From CAXMNX01 sp964194845 (GTDB taxonomy: Bacteria > Pseudomonadota > Alphaproteobacteria > Rhodobacterales > Rhodobacteraceae), in assembly GCA_964194845.1 (NCBI GenBank), contig CAXMNX010000054.1:15093-79092 (forward strand): 64,000 nt of DNA. Reading direction: 5' to 3'. The notes beneath the pieces are model-generated. The model did not search any database, was not told where the DNA came from, and worked only from the letters and a program-made list of their open reading frames with translations. Each line of letters begins with the position of its first letter. The stretch's first letter is position 1. This document shows positions 35,175 through 43,984 of the stretch, piece after piece. Both the position numbers and the translations under genes were made by a program.

Positions 35175-35933
35175 TTATCCCCTCTCGTCCGAACCCATGC
35201 GCCGCTCCAGCCACCGCACGCCCGCACTGATGATCAGAACCAGCACCAGATATTCGAGGATCAGCAGCGAATAAAGCTCAAGCGGGCGGTATTCGGTGAC
35301 CACAAGCTCGTTCGCGCGGCGCGTCAGCTCCTGCATCCCGATGACGCTGGCGAAAGCCGACATCTTCACGATGTAGATGAACTGGTTTGCAAGCGGCGGC
35401 AGGATCCGCCGGATCGCCTGCGGCATGATCACATAGCGCATCGTCTGCACATAGTTCAGCCCGATGGTCTGCGCCGCCTCGGTCTGACCCTTGGCAATCG
35501 ACTGAATACCGGCGCGATAAATCTCGGCGGTGAACGCACTGTCCGAGATCGCAAGTGTGATGATCGCGCCCCAAAATGGTTCGATCGGGATATTCAGCCC
35601 CATGGACTTGAATATGATCGGCAGGCCATAAAACACCCAGAACAGCATCGGCAAAAGCGGGATCGAGCGGATGAGTTCAACGTAAATCCGATTGAACGCG
35701 CGCAGATACCAACGTTCGGCCAATCCCGGCAAAGCGACCACCAACCCAAGGAAGATCGAGATTGCCGCGGCGATCAGCGATATCGCGATTGTCGCGCCCA
35801 TCCCGCTGACCAGGAATTTGATATTGATCCAGCCATTGGGTTTGGTCGGGTCGATGACATACCAGCCCCAGGTGCTTGACGACGCGCAGCCTGACAGCAG
35901 CAAAAGCGACAAGAATAGGATGAGATTGCGCAT
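35175..35933 (-). CDS. Polar amino-acid type ABC transporter permease
   Basis: The 252-residue inner-membrane permease has five or so helices and the EAA loop EAAQTIGLNYVQTMRYVIMP. I choose ATG 35933, which overlaps the ATPase stop as ATGA. The N-terminus has an unusual lipobox-like stretch, LLLLSGCASS (Cys16), before the first conventional permease helix. It is the only permease gene beside the ATPase, so it would act as a homodimer. Probable substrates are polar amino acids or related amines. Confidence 0.92.
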   Translation of the reverse strand: MRNLILFLSLLLLSGCASSSTWGWYVIDPTKPNGWINIKFLVSGMGATIAISLIAAAISIFLGLVVALPGLAERWYLRAFNRIYVELIRSIPLLPMLFWVFYGLPIIFKSMGLNIPIEPFWGAIITLAISDSAFTAEIYRAGIQSIAKGQTEAAQTIGLNYVQTMRYVIMPQAIRRILPPLANQFIYIVKMSAFASVIGMQELTRRANELVVTEYRPLELYSLLILEYLVLVLIISAGVRWLERRMGSDERG

Positions 35934-36673
35934 CAGTGGCTCAATATCTGGCTGAGGAATTTCTGGCACCGCCGCGATTTCGGCGCTTCAAAGAATTGCG
36001 CCGGTGGTCCCGTCTCAACAATTTCGCCTTCATCCATAAATACCATCTGATCGGCAACCTTTCGGGCAAATCCCATCTCGTGGGTGACGACAACCATTGT
36101 CATGCCCTCCTCGGCCAGCTCCACCATCACGTCCAGCACTTCGGAAATCATCTCGGGGTCCAGCGCCGATGTCGGCTCATCGAACAACAGCACTTTCGGC
36201 TCCATGCAAAGCGACCGCGCAATGGCAACGCGCTGCTGCTGGCCACCGGACAGTTGCGCCGGCCGTTTGTCCGCCTGTTCGGGTATGCGAACCCGCTCCA
36301 GATACTCGCGCGCCCGCGCCTCGGCCTCGACCCGACCAAGCCCGCGTGCCTTCATCGGACCCAGGGAAAGATTTTGCAAAACAGTTAGATGCGGGAACAA
36401 GTTAAACTGCTGAAACACCATGCCCACGTCCGCCCGGATCGCTGCAACCGAAGACGGATCGTCGGTCAGTTCAATCCCGTCCACGCGGATCGTGCCTTGC
36501 TGATGCGCCTCCAGTCGATTGATGCAGCGAACGACGGTGGATTTGCCCGACCCCGATGGCCCGCAGACAACCACACGCTCGCCTTGGCCGACACGCAAAT
36601 TGATGTCTTTCAGGACATGAAAATCGCCGAACCACTTGTTGACGCCGATCATCTCGATCGCGGTTTCGGCCAT
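35933..36673 (-). CDS. Polar amino-acid type ABC transporter ATP-binding protein
   Basis: The ATG at 36673 is preceded by GGGGGA; a longer frame from 36715 adds no domain. The 246-residue ATPase shows Walker A GPSGSGKST, Q-loop in FQQFNLFPHLT, signature LSGGQQQR, Walker B VLLFDEPTSALD and the switch His (VVTHEMGFA). It closely follows the GlnQ/HisP subfamily layout. It leads the minus operon and is divergent from the binding protein at 36804. Confidence 0.95.
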   Translation of the reverse strand: MAETAIEMIGVNKWFGDFHVLKDINLRVGQGERVVVCGPSGSGKSTVVRCINRLEAHQQGTIRVDGIELTDDPSSVAAIRADVGMVFQQFNLFPHLTVLQNLSLGPMKARGLGRVEAEARAREYLERVRIPEQADKRPAQLSGGQQQRVAIARSLCMEPKVLLFDEPTSALDPEMISEVLDVMVELAEEGMTMVVVTHEMGFARKVADQMVFMDEGEIVETGPPAQFFEAPKSRRCQKFLSQILSH

Positions 36674-36803
36674 GTTTTCCCCCGGGGCGGCAATTCCCCT
36701 AAGGGAACATTTCACTTGAGGTTATCGGTGGATTCCTAGTTAGTTCAAGGCGTGAATGATAATGGCGGTCCCAAGTCGGCTGCCAAACCAACCGGAGGAT
36801 CCC

Positions 36804-37574
36804 ATGAAGAAGTTTGTCACCGCTCTGGCGGCAGGTGCCGTTGCGCTTAGCCTTGGTGCTGCCGCCCAGGCCCAGTCCGCTTTGCATGAAATTCTGGATA
36901 CAGGCGTTTTGAAGGTCGGAACAACCGGCGACTGGAACCCAATGACCGTCCGCGATCCGGCCACCAACGCCTACAAAGGCTTCGACATCGATGTCATGAC
37001 CGAACTGGCGACCGATCTTGGCGTCGAGGTTGAATTTGTCCCGACCGACTGGAAAACGCTGGTCAACGGCGTCGTCGCGGGCCAGTACCACATGACCGGA
37101 TCGGCCTCGATCTCACCACCTCGGATGAAGGTCGCAGGTTTTTCCGAAAGCTATATCGCGGTTGAAATCTTTCCCTTTACCCACACCGACAAGGTGGACC
37201 AGTTCGATGGCTACGACTCGATCAATCAACCGGGCGTAAAGATCGCGACCACGCTTGGCACCACGTTCGAAGCGCTGGTGCGCGAATGGTTCCCGAACGC
37301 CGACATCAAAGTCGTCGAAGCCCCGGCGCGCGGTTTTCAGGAAGTTATCGCCGGGCGTGCAGACGTCTTCATCACGTCAAACATCGAAGGCTCGACGCTG
37401 GTCACCAAATTCCCGATCGCACGCGTGAAAAACACCGGGCCGCGTGCGCCGACACCCATCGCGATGCTGCTGCCGCAGGGCGATCAGGTCTGGATCAACT
37501 ACGTGAACAATTGGGTTAAGGTGAAAGAGGCCAAGGGCTTCTTCGAAGTCACCAAGGCTAAATGGGGTCTTTGA
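36804..37574 (+). CDS. Amino-acid type ABC transporter substrate-binding protein
   Basis: The ATG at 36804 follows a CCGGAGGA ribosome site and starts a signal peptide (MKKFVTALAAGAVALSLG, cut near AQA). The 256-residue SBP_bac_3 protein has LDTGVLKVGTTGDWNPMT, then GFDIDVMTELATDLGVEVEF, the family signature region. It should feed the divergent permease and ATPase. An intrinsic terminator follows its stop. Ligand unknown; a polar amino acid or derivative is likely. Confidence 0.93.
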   Translation: MKKFVTALAAGAVALSLGAAAQAQSALHEILDTGVLKVGTTGDWNPMTVRDPATNAYKGFDIDVMTELATDLGVEVEFVPTDWKTLVNGVVAGQYHMTGSASISPPRMKVAGFSESYIAVEIFPFTHTDKVDQFDGYDSINQPGVKIATTLGTTFEALVREWFPNADIKVVEAPARGFQEVIAGRADVFITSNIEGSTLVTKFPIARVKNTGPRAPTPIAMLLPQGDQVWINYVNNWVKVKEAKGFFEVTKAKWGL

Positions 37575-37603
37575 TCGCCGCTTTTGAAAGCGAAATACCA
37601 ACC

Positions 37604-37635
37604 GGGGCCGCGATACAGCGCGGCCCCGTTTTGTT
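37604..37635 (+). terminator. Intrinsic terminator after the binding-protein gene
   Basis: A perfect 9-base stem GGGGCCGCG (37604-37612) pairs with CGCGGCCCC (37619-37627) across the loop ATACAG. It is followed by GTTTTGTT. It lies 30 bases past the stop of the substrate-binding protein gene and before the creatininase gene. Confidence 0.85.
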
Positions 37636-37654
37636 GACCTCTTAGGTGCAAGAC

Positions 37655-38389
37655 ATGCGGCTCGATCACGCGACATGGCCCGAGGTTGAAGACTATCTCA
37701 GACGAAATCGCGGCATCATCCTGCCTGTCGGCTCCACCGAACAACATGGACCCATGGGGCTGATTGGCACCGACGCACTTTGCGCCGAGGCAATCTCGCA
37801 GCAGGCGGCGGACAAGGCCGACGCCTGCGTCGCACCGACGCTCTGCTACACGCCCGCGCCCTTCAACACCGGCTTTCCCGGAACAATCTCGGTTTCCGAG
37901 GCAACGTTCAGCGCGCTTTTCGCTGAAGTTTTGGCAGGACTACAGGCGCAGGGGTTTACCCGCGTGTTCGTCCTGAACGCCCACGGCGCAAATCTGGCGC
38001 CAATGCGCGCCGTAGTCGATGCAGGCCCGCCGGGCCAAGTCTGCATCAAAAGCTGGTGGGACTATCCAACAGTCAACGAGCTTCGCCGTGATTACTACGG
38101 CGATTGGGAAGGTATGCACGCCACGCCGTCCGAAGTCGCGATCACCCAGGCGCTTTACCGAAGTATCCCTCCCGGCGATGCGATCAACCCGCCCCGCAAA
38201 CTGACACCCGACGAGATTAAGGAACGCGCGGGTGATCGCCACGGTTCGCCGGAAAAACACCGCGCCGAATTCCCCGACGGCCGCGTCGGATCGCACTCTG
38301 CACTTGCAAGCCCCGAACACGGTGCCAGTATTCTGAAAGCTGCCACCGATGCCTTGGCCGCCGACTTTACCGAATTTGCGGCGACCTAA
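37655..38389 (+). CDS. Creatininase family protein
   Basis: I prefer the ATG at 37655, six bases after AGGTG; GTG at 37646 is also in frame. The 244-residue protein has the creatininase pattern: LPVGSTEQHGPMG gives the E and H metal ligands, GTDALC the Asp, NAHGAN a later His, and GMHATPSEVAI the C-terminal Glu region. Members hydrolyse cyclic or linear amides such as creatinine, or form mycofactocin and related compounds, so the true substrate is open. The gene lies between an amino-acid transporter and an enoyl-CoA hydratase. Confidence 0.9.
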   Translation: MRLDHATWPEVEDYLRRNRGIILPVGSTEQHGPMGLIGTDALCAEAISQQAADKADACVAPTLCYTPAPFNTGFPGTISVSEATFSALFAEVLAGLQAQGFTRVFVLNAHGANLAPMRAVVDAGPPGQVCIKSWWDYPTVNELRRDYYGDWEGMHATPSEVAITQALYRSIPPGDAINPPRKLTPDEIKERAGDRHGSPEKHRAEFPDGRVGSHSALASPEHGASILKAATDALAADFTEFAAT

Positions 38390-38426
38390 GTTGGTGCCAG
38401 CGCTGAGTAACACGCAGGAGGGGCTG

Positions 38427-39239
38427 ATGTCCGATGACATAGTGATCGAAAAACGGGATGGTGCGGTTGCCCGACTGACGCTCAACCGGCCGGGAGCGCG
38501 CAACAGCCTGTCGCTCGATCTGATCAACCGCCTATTCGACGCGATTACAGAACTGGGGGCGTCCAAGGACGTGCATGTCATCGTTATCGCTGCCGCCGGT
38601 CCCGGCTATTGCGCGGGCCACGACCTGAAAGAACTGACGGCGGCACGGGCAGCGGCGGACAAAGGGCGCGCCTTCTTCGAAGATACGATGGACAAATGCG
38701 CCCGCCTGATGATGGCGATTGTTAAATGTCCCAAGCCCGTAATTGCCGAAGTTCACGGCGTCGCCACGGCAGCTGGCTGCCAGCTTGTCGCAAGCTGCGA
38801 TCTGGCCGTCGCCTCGGACGCCGCGCAATTTGCAACGCCCGGCGTCAATATCGGGCTCTTCTGCTCGACCCCGATGGTGGCATTGTCGCGGAACGTGGGC
38901 CGCAAGGCGGCGATGAAAATGCTGCTGACCGGTGATCTTGTCAACGCCGCAGACGCCGCAAGGATCGGCCTGGTGAACGACGTCGTCGCCGCGACCGAAC
39001 TCAGGTCCGCCACCGACAGCCTGGCCCGCCAGATCGCGGCAAAACCGCCCGCGACGCTCCGCATCGGCAAGGAAGCCTTCTATCAGCAGGTCGAGATGCC
39101 GCTGCCGGATGCCTACCGCCACGCGTCCGAGGTTATGGTGATGAACATGCTGGAACCCGACGCCGAAGAAGGCATTGGCGCATTCATTGATAAACGCGCG
39201 CCCGCCTGGCGCCCGCTGACCGACGCAAACGAAGACTGA
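38427..39239 (+). CDS. Enoyl-CoA hydratase/isomerase family protein
   Basis: The ATG at 38427 has a GGAGGGG ribosome site; the upstream frame is non-coding overlap. The 270-residue crotonase shows LTLNRPGARNSLS, the first oxyanion segment GPGYCAGHDLKEL, and the second GVATAAGCQLVASCDLAVAS. Catalytic Glu positions of classic hydratases are not obvious in the second segment, so another crotonase reaction is possible. It acts on a CoA thioester in the cytoplasm. Pathway unknown. Confidence 0.9.
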   Translation: MSDDIVIEKRDGAVARLTLNRPGARNSLSLDLINRLFDAITELGASKDVHVIVIAAAGPGYCAGHDLKELTAARAAADKGRAFFEDTMDKCARLMMAIVKCPKPVIAEVHGVATAAGCQLVASCDLAVASDAAQFATPGVNIGLFCSTPMVALSRNVGRKAAMKMLLTGDLVNAADAARIGLVNDVVAATELRSATDSLARQIAAKPPATLRIGKEAFYQQVEMPLPDAYRHASEVMVMNMLEPDAEEGIGAFIDKRAPAWRPLTDANED

Positions 39240-39321
39240 GCGAGGTTCTTACAAATATATTACCGGGCCGCAGACCGCAATACTCGCCACGTCGCGTTTA
39301 GCAGGCTATGGTTTTCTAATC

Positions 39322-39342
39322 GGACACGAAATTAACGTGTCC
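39322..39342. promoter_or_regulatory. Perfect inverted repeat, candidate operator
   Basis: GGACACG (39322-39328) and CGTGTCC (39336-39342) are perfect 7-base arms separated by AAATTAA. The site lies 75 bases before the start of the ABC transporter operon, in a 177-base gap without genes. Its place and symmetry fit a dimeric regulator's operator. No regulator gene is adjacent. Confidence 0.45.
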
Positions 39343-39416
39343 ATCGCGCGCGCTAGCCGCGCAGGTTATTGTTTTGAAGCGGTCAAAAGGCCGAAAAAAT
39401 AAGTGGGAGGAAAGAC

Positions 39417-40442
39417 ATGAGGAACATTAAAACAGTCATTGGCGTATCGGCCATTGCGCTAAGCTCTGCTGCCGGATCGGCCTATGCCGCCGACCTGACA
39501 CTCTATTGCAGCGCGGACGACGAGTTCTGCCAGGTAATGGCGCGCGGCTTCGAGGCTGCAACCGGCATTGACGTCAACATGACGCGCAAAAGCTCTGGCG
39601 AAACGTTTGCCCAGGTGAAAGCGGAATCATCGAACCCCAAAGGCGACGTCTGGTGGGGCGGTACCGGTGACCCGCATCTGCAAGCTGCCGAAGAAGGGCT
39701 GACCATGGCTTATGTCTCGCCGATGCGCGGCGAATTGCACCCCTGGGCACTGGGGCAGGCGGAAGCGGCCAATAACAAGACCATCGGTATTTATCTCGGC
39801 GTGCTGGGCTATGGCTATAACACCGAGATCATGCAGGCCAACAACCTGCCGCTACCAACCTGCTGGGCGGATCTGCTCGACCCGGTCTACAAGGGTCACA
39901 TCCAGATGGCGAACCCGAACTCGTCAGGCACTGCCTATACGACGCTGGCCACCATTGTGCAGATTTTCGGCGAGGACGAGGGCTTTGAGTTCATGAAGGG
40001 CCTGCACGCCAATATCAACCAATACACCAAGTCAGGCTCTGCCCCAATCAAGGCGGCGGCGCGCGGTGAAAACACCATCGGCGTTGCGTTCCTGCACGGC
40101 GTGGTGAAGCAAGCGGTCTCCGGTTTTCCGGTGGACGGCGTGGCGCCTTGCGAAGGCACCGGATACGAGATCGGCTCGATGAGCATCATCGACGGTGCGC
40201 GCAATCCAGAAGAAGCCAAGATGTTCTATGACTGGGCATTGAGTGCTGAGGCGCAGTCGGAAGCGTGGAAGGTCAAGTCGTTCCAGGTGCCGTCGAATGT
40301 CAGCGCCGAAAGTTCGCCGCTGGCGCCGGATCCGGCAGCGATCAAACTGATCGATTATGACTTCAAGTTGTACGGCTCCAGCGACGAACGCAAGCGGCTG
40401 CTTCAGAAGTGGGACGAAGAGGTCTCGGTGCTGCCGCAGTAA
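39417..40442 (+). CDS. ABC transporter substrate-binding protein (FbpA/AEP-type)
   Basis: A GGGAGGAAAG ribosome site precedes ATG 39417. The 341-residue protein has a signal peptide (cut near YA-AD, residue 24) and a type 2 binding fold. The opening strand is LTLYCSADDEFCQ; GDVWWGGTGDPHLQA follows, then GYGYNTEIMQA. The family contains iron(III), 2-aminoethylphosphonate, thiamine and polyol binders. The Tyr pair typical of ferric binders is not clearly visible, so metal uptake is not assumed. It heads a three-gene operon. Confidence 0.92.
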   Translation: MRNIKTVIGVSAIALSSAAGSAYAADLTLYCSADDEFCQVMARGFEAATGIDVNMTRKSSGETFAQVKAESSNPKGDVWWGGTGDPHLQAAEEGLTMAYVSPMRGELHPWALGQAEAANNKTIGIYLGVLGYGYNTEIMQANNLPLPTCWADLLDPVYKGHIQMANPNSSGTAYTTLATIVQIFGEDEGFEFMKGLHANINQYTKSGSAPIKAAARGENTIGVAFLHGVVKQAVSGFPVDGVAPCEGTGYEIGSMSIIDGARNPEEAKMFYDWALSAEAQSEAWKVKSFQVPSNVSAESSPLAPDPAAIKLIDYDFKLYGSSDERKRLLQKWDEEVSVLPQ

Positions 40443-40445
40443 CAC

Positions 40446-42656
40446 GTGAACGCTGTAACTTCTAAAGACCGCACCCACCCGGCGCTCCTTTTCTGGATCA
40501 TCGCCGGGTGGGTCGGATTCCTGGTGATCCCCTGGTACGGGATCGAAGATTTCTGGACCTTCGAATGGCTGATCGACGGCTATCCGCTTGATGACGACTA
40601 CGCGCCCGCTGCGTTCCTGATCGGGCAGGGCGAAAAGCTCTGGCTGGCACCCATCGCACTGCCGCTTTTGCTGTCGCTGGTGGCACTTGGCCGTCCAAAG
40701 ACCGATCCGCTTTATTCGCAATCCCTGATCATTGCCGGCGCGCTCGGGTTCGCCTTGATAATCGCGCAGGGCTTCGGGATCGGCCTTCGCGGCTTCAATT
40801 ACCAGTGGCTGACGGCGCTTTTCGGCGATCTGGGCGACCGTCAGTTCGGCATGGGATATGGCGCGCTCATTGTCACGACCGCGTTTCTGTTCCTCTTCAC
40901 CCAAGGCATCGCCGCGCGCGGGGCGGTCAACGGCGATGTCTTCGTCGTCGGCGCAATCGCTGGCGTGATCGTGATCGTCACAATCTTCGTCTTCTTCCCG
41001 ATCGCCAAGATGCTGATTGCGGCGTTCATAACCGAGGATGGCGGGTATTCGGCCAATGTTTTTACTTCGAAGTTCTTTGACAGCCGGATCTGGGGTCTGG
41101 GATGTCTGCGCGGGGTGCGCTGCGGCGTGGCGTGGAACTCGCTGTTTCTGGCGATCATTGTCGGCGTCGTCACCACAGCACTCGGTCTGGTATTCGCACT
41201 GGTCGTTACCCGGTCCGGCTTCAGGTACAAGCGCGGGCTCAGGGCGCTTACGGTTCTGCCGATCATCACGCCGCCTTTCGTAATCGGGCTGGCGTTGATC
41301 CTGCTTTTAGGCCGCTCCGGTTCTGTCACCGTGTTTTTCGCCGATCTGTTCGGGATCCAGCCAACGCGATGGTTTTATGGAATGCCTGGGCTGCTGATTG
41401 CGCAGACACTGGCCTTTACACCGATCGCCTTTCTGGTGCTGATCGGCGTGGTCGAGGGCGTCAGCCCGTCGATGGAGGAAGCCGCCCAGACCCTGCGGGC
41501 GAATAGATGGCAAGTCTTTCGCACGGTTTCCCTGCCACTGATGCGTCCGGGGCTGGCGAATGCGTTTTTGCTCGGGTTCATCGAAAGCATGGCCGATTTC
41601 GGCAATCCGCTGGTGCTGGGCGGCAATTTCAACGTACTGTCGACGGACATTTTCTTTGCCATTGTCGGGGCGCAATACGATCAGGGTCGCGCGGCGGTGC
41701 TGGCGATGGTGTTGCTGTTCTTCACGCTTTCGGCGTTTTACGCCCAGCGTGTCTGGCTGGGCAAGAAAAGCTATACGACGGTCACCGGCAAGGGCGATGC
41801 GGGCGTACACCCGCTGATGCCAAAGCGGCTGTCACTGCCGGTATTCGCGATTGCCGCGATCTGGGGCAGCTTTACCATTATCGTCTACGGCATGATCCTA
41901 TACGGCAGCTTTGTTGAGCTTTGGGGGGTGAACAATTCACTGACCTTTAAACATTACCTCACCGCCTTCAGGGTGGGCTATAACGATTTTGGAATTCAGT
42001 GGATCGGTTCGGCGTGGGACAGCTTCTGGACCACAATTCAGATCGCCGCCATCGCCGCACCGCTGACCGCCGCCGTGGGCCTCGTCACCGCCTACCTGCT
42101 GACGCGGCAGAATTTTGCGGGCAAGAATGCCTTCGAATTTGGCACCATGCTCAGCTTCGCAATCCCCGGCACGGTAATCGGCGTCAGCTATATCCTCGCC
42201 TTCAACGTGCCACCAATCGAGATCACCGGCACCGGCATCATCCTTGTCGTCAGCTTCATCTTCCGAAACATGCCCGTCGGCGTCCGCGCCGGCATCGCCT
42301 CGATGAGCCAACTGGACAAGTCGCTCGACGAATCCTCGCTGACGCTTGGCGCCAACAGCTGGCAAACGTTCCGCCGCGTAATCCTGCCGCTTCTTCGACC
42401 CGCAATCCTTGCCGCGTTGGTCTATAGTTTTGTGCGGGCAATGACCGCAATTTCCGCTGTAATTTTCCTTGTTTCGGCGAAATACAACATGGCGACCAGT
42501 TACATTATTGGCCGCGTCGAAAACAACGACTACGGCCTTGCCATCGCCTATTCGACGACTTTGATTCTCGTAATGCTGGTGGCGGTGGGGATGCTCCAGC
42601 TTTTGGTGGGAAAAACGCAGATTGGTCGTCGCAGCCAGTTTGGAACGGGGGGATAA
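40446..42656 (+). CDS. ABC transporter permease with two permease domains and N-terminal extension
   Basis: A GTG start lies three bases after the binding-protein stop. The 736-residue protein has two BPD permease domains (about 200-440 and 485-730) with EAA loops EAAQTLRANRWQVFRTVSLP and LDESSLTLGANSWQTFRRVI. Ordinary FbpB-like double permeases are about 550 residues. This one has some 170 extra N-terminal residues with about four hydrophobic segments. It forms the whole membrane channel for the operon's transporter. Confidence 0.93.
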   Translation: MNAVTSKDRTHPALLFWIIAGWVGFLVIPWYGIEDFWTFEWLIDGYPLDDDYAPAAFLIGQGEKLWLAPIALPLLLSLVALGRPKTDPLYSQSLIIAGALGFALIIAQGFGIGLRGFNYQWLTALFGDLGDRQFGMGYGALIVTTAFLFLFTQGIAARGAVNGDVFVVGAIAGVIVIVTIFVFFPIAKMLIAAFITEDGGYSANVFTSKFFDSRIWGLGCLRGVRCGVAWNSLFLAIIVGVVTTALGLVFALVVTRSGFRYKRGLRALTVLPIITPPFVIGLALILLLGRSGSVTVFFADLFGIQPTRWFYGMPGLLIAQTLAFTPIAFLVLIGVVEGVSPSMEEAAQTLRANRWQVFRTVSLPLMRPGLANAFLLGFIESMADFGNPLVLGGNFNVLSTDIFFAIVGAQYDQGRAAVLAMVLLFFTLSAFYAQRVWLGKKSYTTVTGKGDAGVHPLMPKRLSLPVFAIAAIWGSFTIIVYGMILYGSFVELWGVNNSLTFKHYLTAFRVGYNDFGIQWIGSAWDSFWTTIQIAAIAAPLTAAVGLVTAYLLTRQNFAGKNAFEFGTMLSFAIPGTVIGVSYILAFNVPPIEITGTGIILVVSFIFRNMPVGVRAGIASMSQLDKSLDESSLTLGANSWQTFRRVILPLLRPAILAALVYSFVRAMTAISAVIFLVSAKYNMATSYIIGRVENNDYGLAIAYSTTLILVMLVAVGMLQLLVGKTQIGRRSQFGTGG

Positions 42657-42659
42657 ACC

Positions 42660-43733
42660 ATGACCCAGGGGATCATCCACGGAAAGGCAGCACCCGTTTC
42701 ATTCCGGGGCGTGACCAAAGTCTACGGCAAGGACGTTGTCGCTGTCGACGATATCGATCTTGAGATTGACGCGGGGAAACTCGTCACCCTTCTTGGCCCA
42801 TCGGGCTGCGGCAAGACCACGACGCTCAGAATGATCGCCGGGCTGGAAATGGCAACGACGGGGAAAATATTCATTGATGACAAGGATGTAACACAACTTC
42901 CCGCGACCGACCGCGATGTCTCCATGGTGTTTCAGTCCTATGCGCTGTTCCCGCATATGTCAGTGCTGGAAAACGTGTCCTACGGACTGACGTTTTCAGG
43001 ATTTGCAAAGGCCGAGGCGCGGGAAAAGGCGCTTGCCGGGCTTGATCTTGTCGGGCTGAAAGGCTTCGACAATCGCCTGCCCAGCGAACTTTCCGGCGGT
43101 CAGCAGCAACGGGTCGCGGTGGCGCGCGCGCTGGTGCTGGAGCCTCAGGTTCTGCTGTTTGACGAACCACTTTCAAACCTCGACGCCAAGCTCCGCCGCC
43201 AGGTCCGCGAAGACATCCGCGCCATCCAGCAAGACCTCGGCCTCACCGTCGTCTACGTCACCCACGATCAGGAAGAAGCGCTCGCCGTTTCAGACGAAAT
43301 TGTCGTGATGCGCAACGCCTCGATCGCGCAAAAGGGCACACCGCGCGAATTGTATGACGCCCCCGCCGACAGCTTTGTTGCCGATTTCATCGGCGAGGCG
43401 AACCTGATCCCGTGCGAAGTGCTTTCGGTCAGCGACGGCACGGCGGAAGTGTCAATCGGCGGCTTTCTCCACAAACTGCCCGCCCGCGATCACCCACCCG
43501 GCCCGTCGATACTGGCGGTTCGGCCTTCGCGCCTTGTCGTCGATGCCGCGCAGGGATTTGAGGTGACCGTCAGCAAGGCCACTTACGTCGGCAATCGCAT
43601 GGAATACACGCTCGATGCCGATTTCGGGTCGATATTCGCCGTCCACGAGGCCGTCGATGTACCGCTTGAATCAGGCCGAAAAATCAACGTCGGCTTCGCC
43701 GCCCGCGGCCCGGTTCTGGTCAAGCAGGGCTAG
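42660..43733 (+). CDS. ABC transporter ATP-binding protein (FbpC/PotA-like)
   Basis: The 357-residue ATPase has Walker A GPSGCGKTT (46-54), Q-loop FQSYALFPHMS, signature LSGGQQQR, Walker B VLLFDEPLSNLD and the switch His VYVTHDQEEA. A C-terminal TOBE-type regulatory region starts near 245 (IGEANLIPCEV). It is the third gene of the operon, three bases after the permease. A hairpin follows at 43747-43772. Confidence 0.95.
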   Translation: MTQGIIHGKAAPVSFRGVTKVYGKDVVAVDDIDLEIDAGKLVTLLGPSGCGKTTTLRMIAGLEMATTGKIFIDDKDVTQLPATDRDVSMVFQSYALFPHMSVLENVSYGLTFSGFAKAEAREKALAGLDLVGLKGFDNRLPSELSGGQQQRVAVARALVLEPQVLLFDEPLSNLDAKLRRQVREDIRAIQQDLGLTVVYVTHDQEEALAVSDEIVVMRNASIAQKGTPRELYDAPADSFVADFIGEANLIPCEVLSVSDGTAEVSIGGFLHKLPARDHPPGPSILAVRPSRLVVDAAQGFEVTVSKATYVGNRMEYTLDADFGSIFAVHEAVDVPLESGRKINVGFAARGPVLVKQG

Positions 43734-43746
43734 GAAGGGTGGGAAA

Positions 43747-43772
43747 GGGTCAGGTTGGGCCGAACTTGACCC
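43747..43772. terminator. Hairpin after the FbpABC-type operon
   Basis: GGGTCAGGTT (43747-43756) pairs with AACTTGACCC (43763-43772) across GGGCCG, with one G-T pair. It lies 14 bases after the ATPase stop. The following TTGCCC is not U-rich, so this is a possible factor-assisted or weak terminator. Confidence 0.4.
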
Positions 43773-43959
43773 TTGCCCGGTGCGCCCGCCTTGGGGCCGG
43801 GCGGTTACGATCTTTCGTGCACTTCGCCCAAGCATCACTATGCTTCGGCGCCCATACAAAGCGTCCGTTTGCGTCCATAACGGCAAAAAACTTCGCCTTG
43901 TAATTAGCAGGAATCAGGGCAACCTGAGCTTCAGCCAAAATCGAGATTAAAAGTCTCAT
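43750..43959 (-). CDS. Possible small protein (69 aa), uncertain
   Basis: An open frame on the minus strand fills most of the gap between the ABC operon and the GMC gene. The ATG at 43959 has an AGGAA about ten bases upstream. The translation (start MRLLISILAEAQVAL, then KFFAVMDANGRFVWAPKHSD and a basic tail) has protein-like composition but matches no family I recognise. Its 3' end overlaps the hairpin. It may be chance. Confidence 0.25.
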   Translation of the reverse strand: MRLLISILAEAQVALIPANYKAKFFAVMDANGRFVWAPKHSDAWAKCTKDRNRPAPRRAHRARVKFGPT

Positions 43960-43984
43960 TAAAATGAATTTCCTGGGGGACTTA

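Noticed and set aside
36694..36707. TTCCC-N4-GGGAA dyad between the divergent amino-acid transporter genes
   Set aside because: Five-base arms are expected by chance; kept only as a note.
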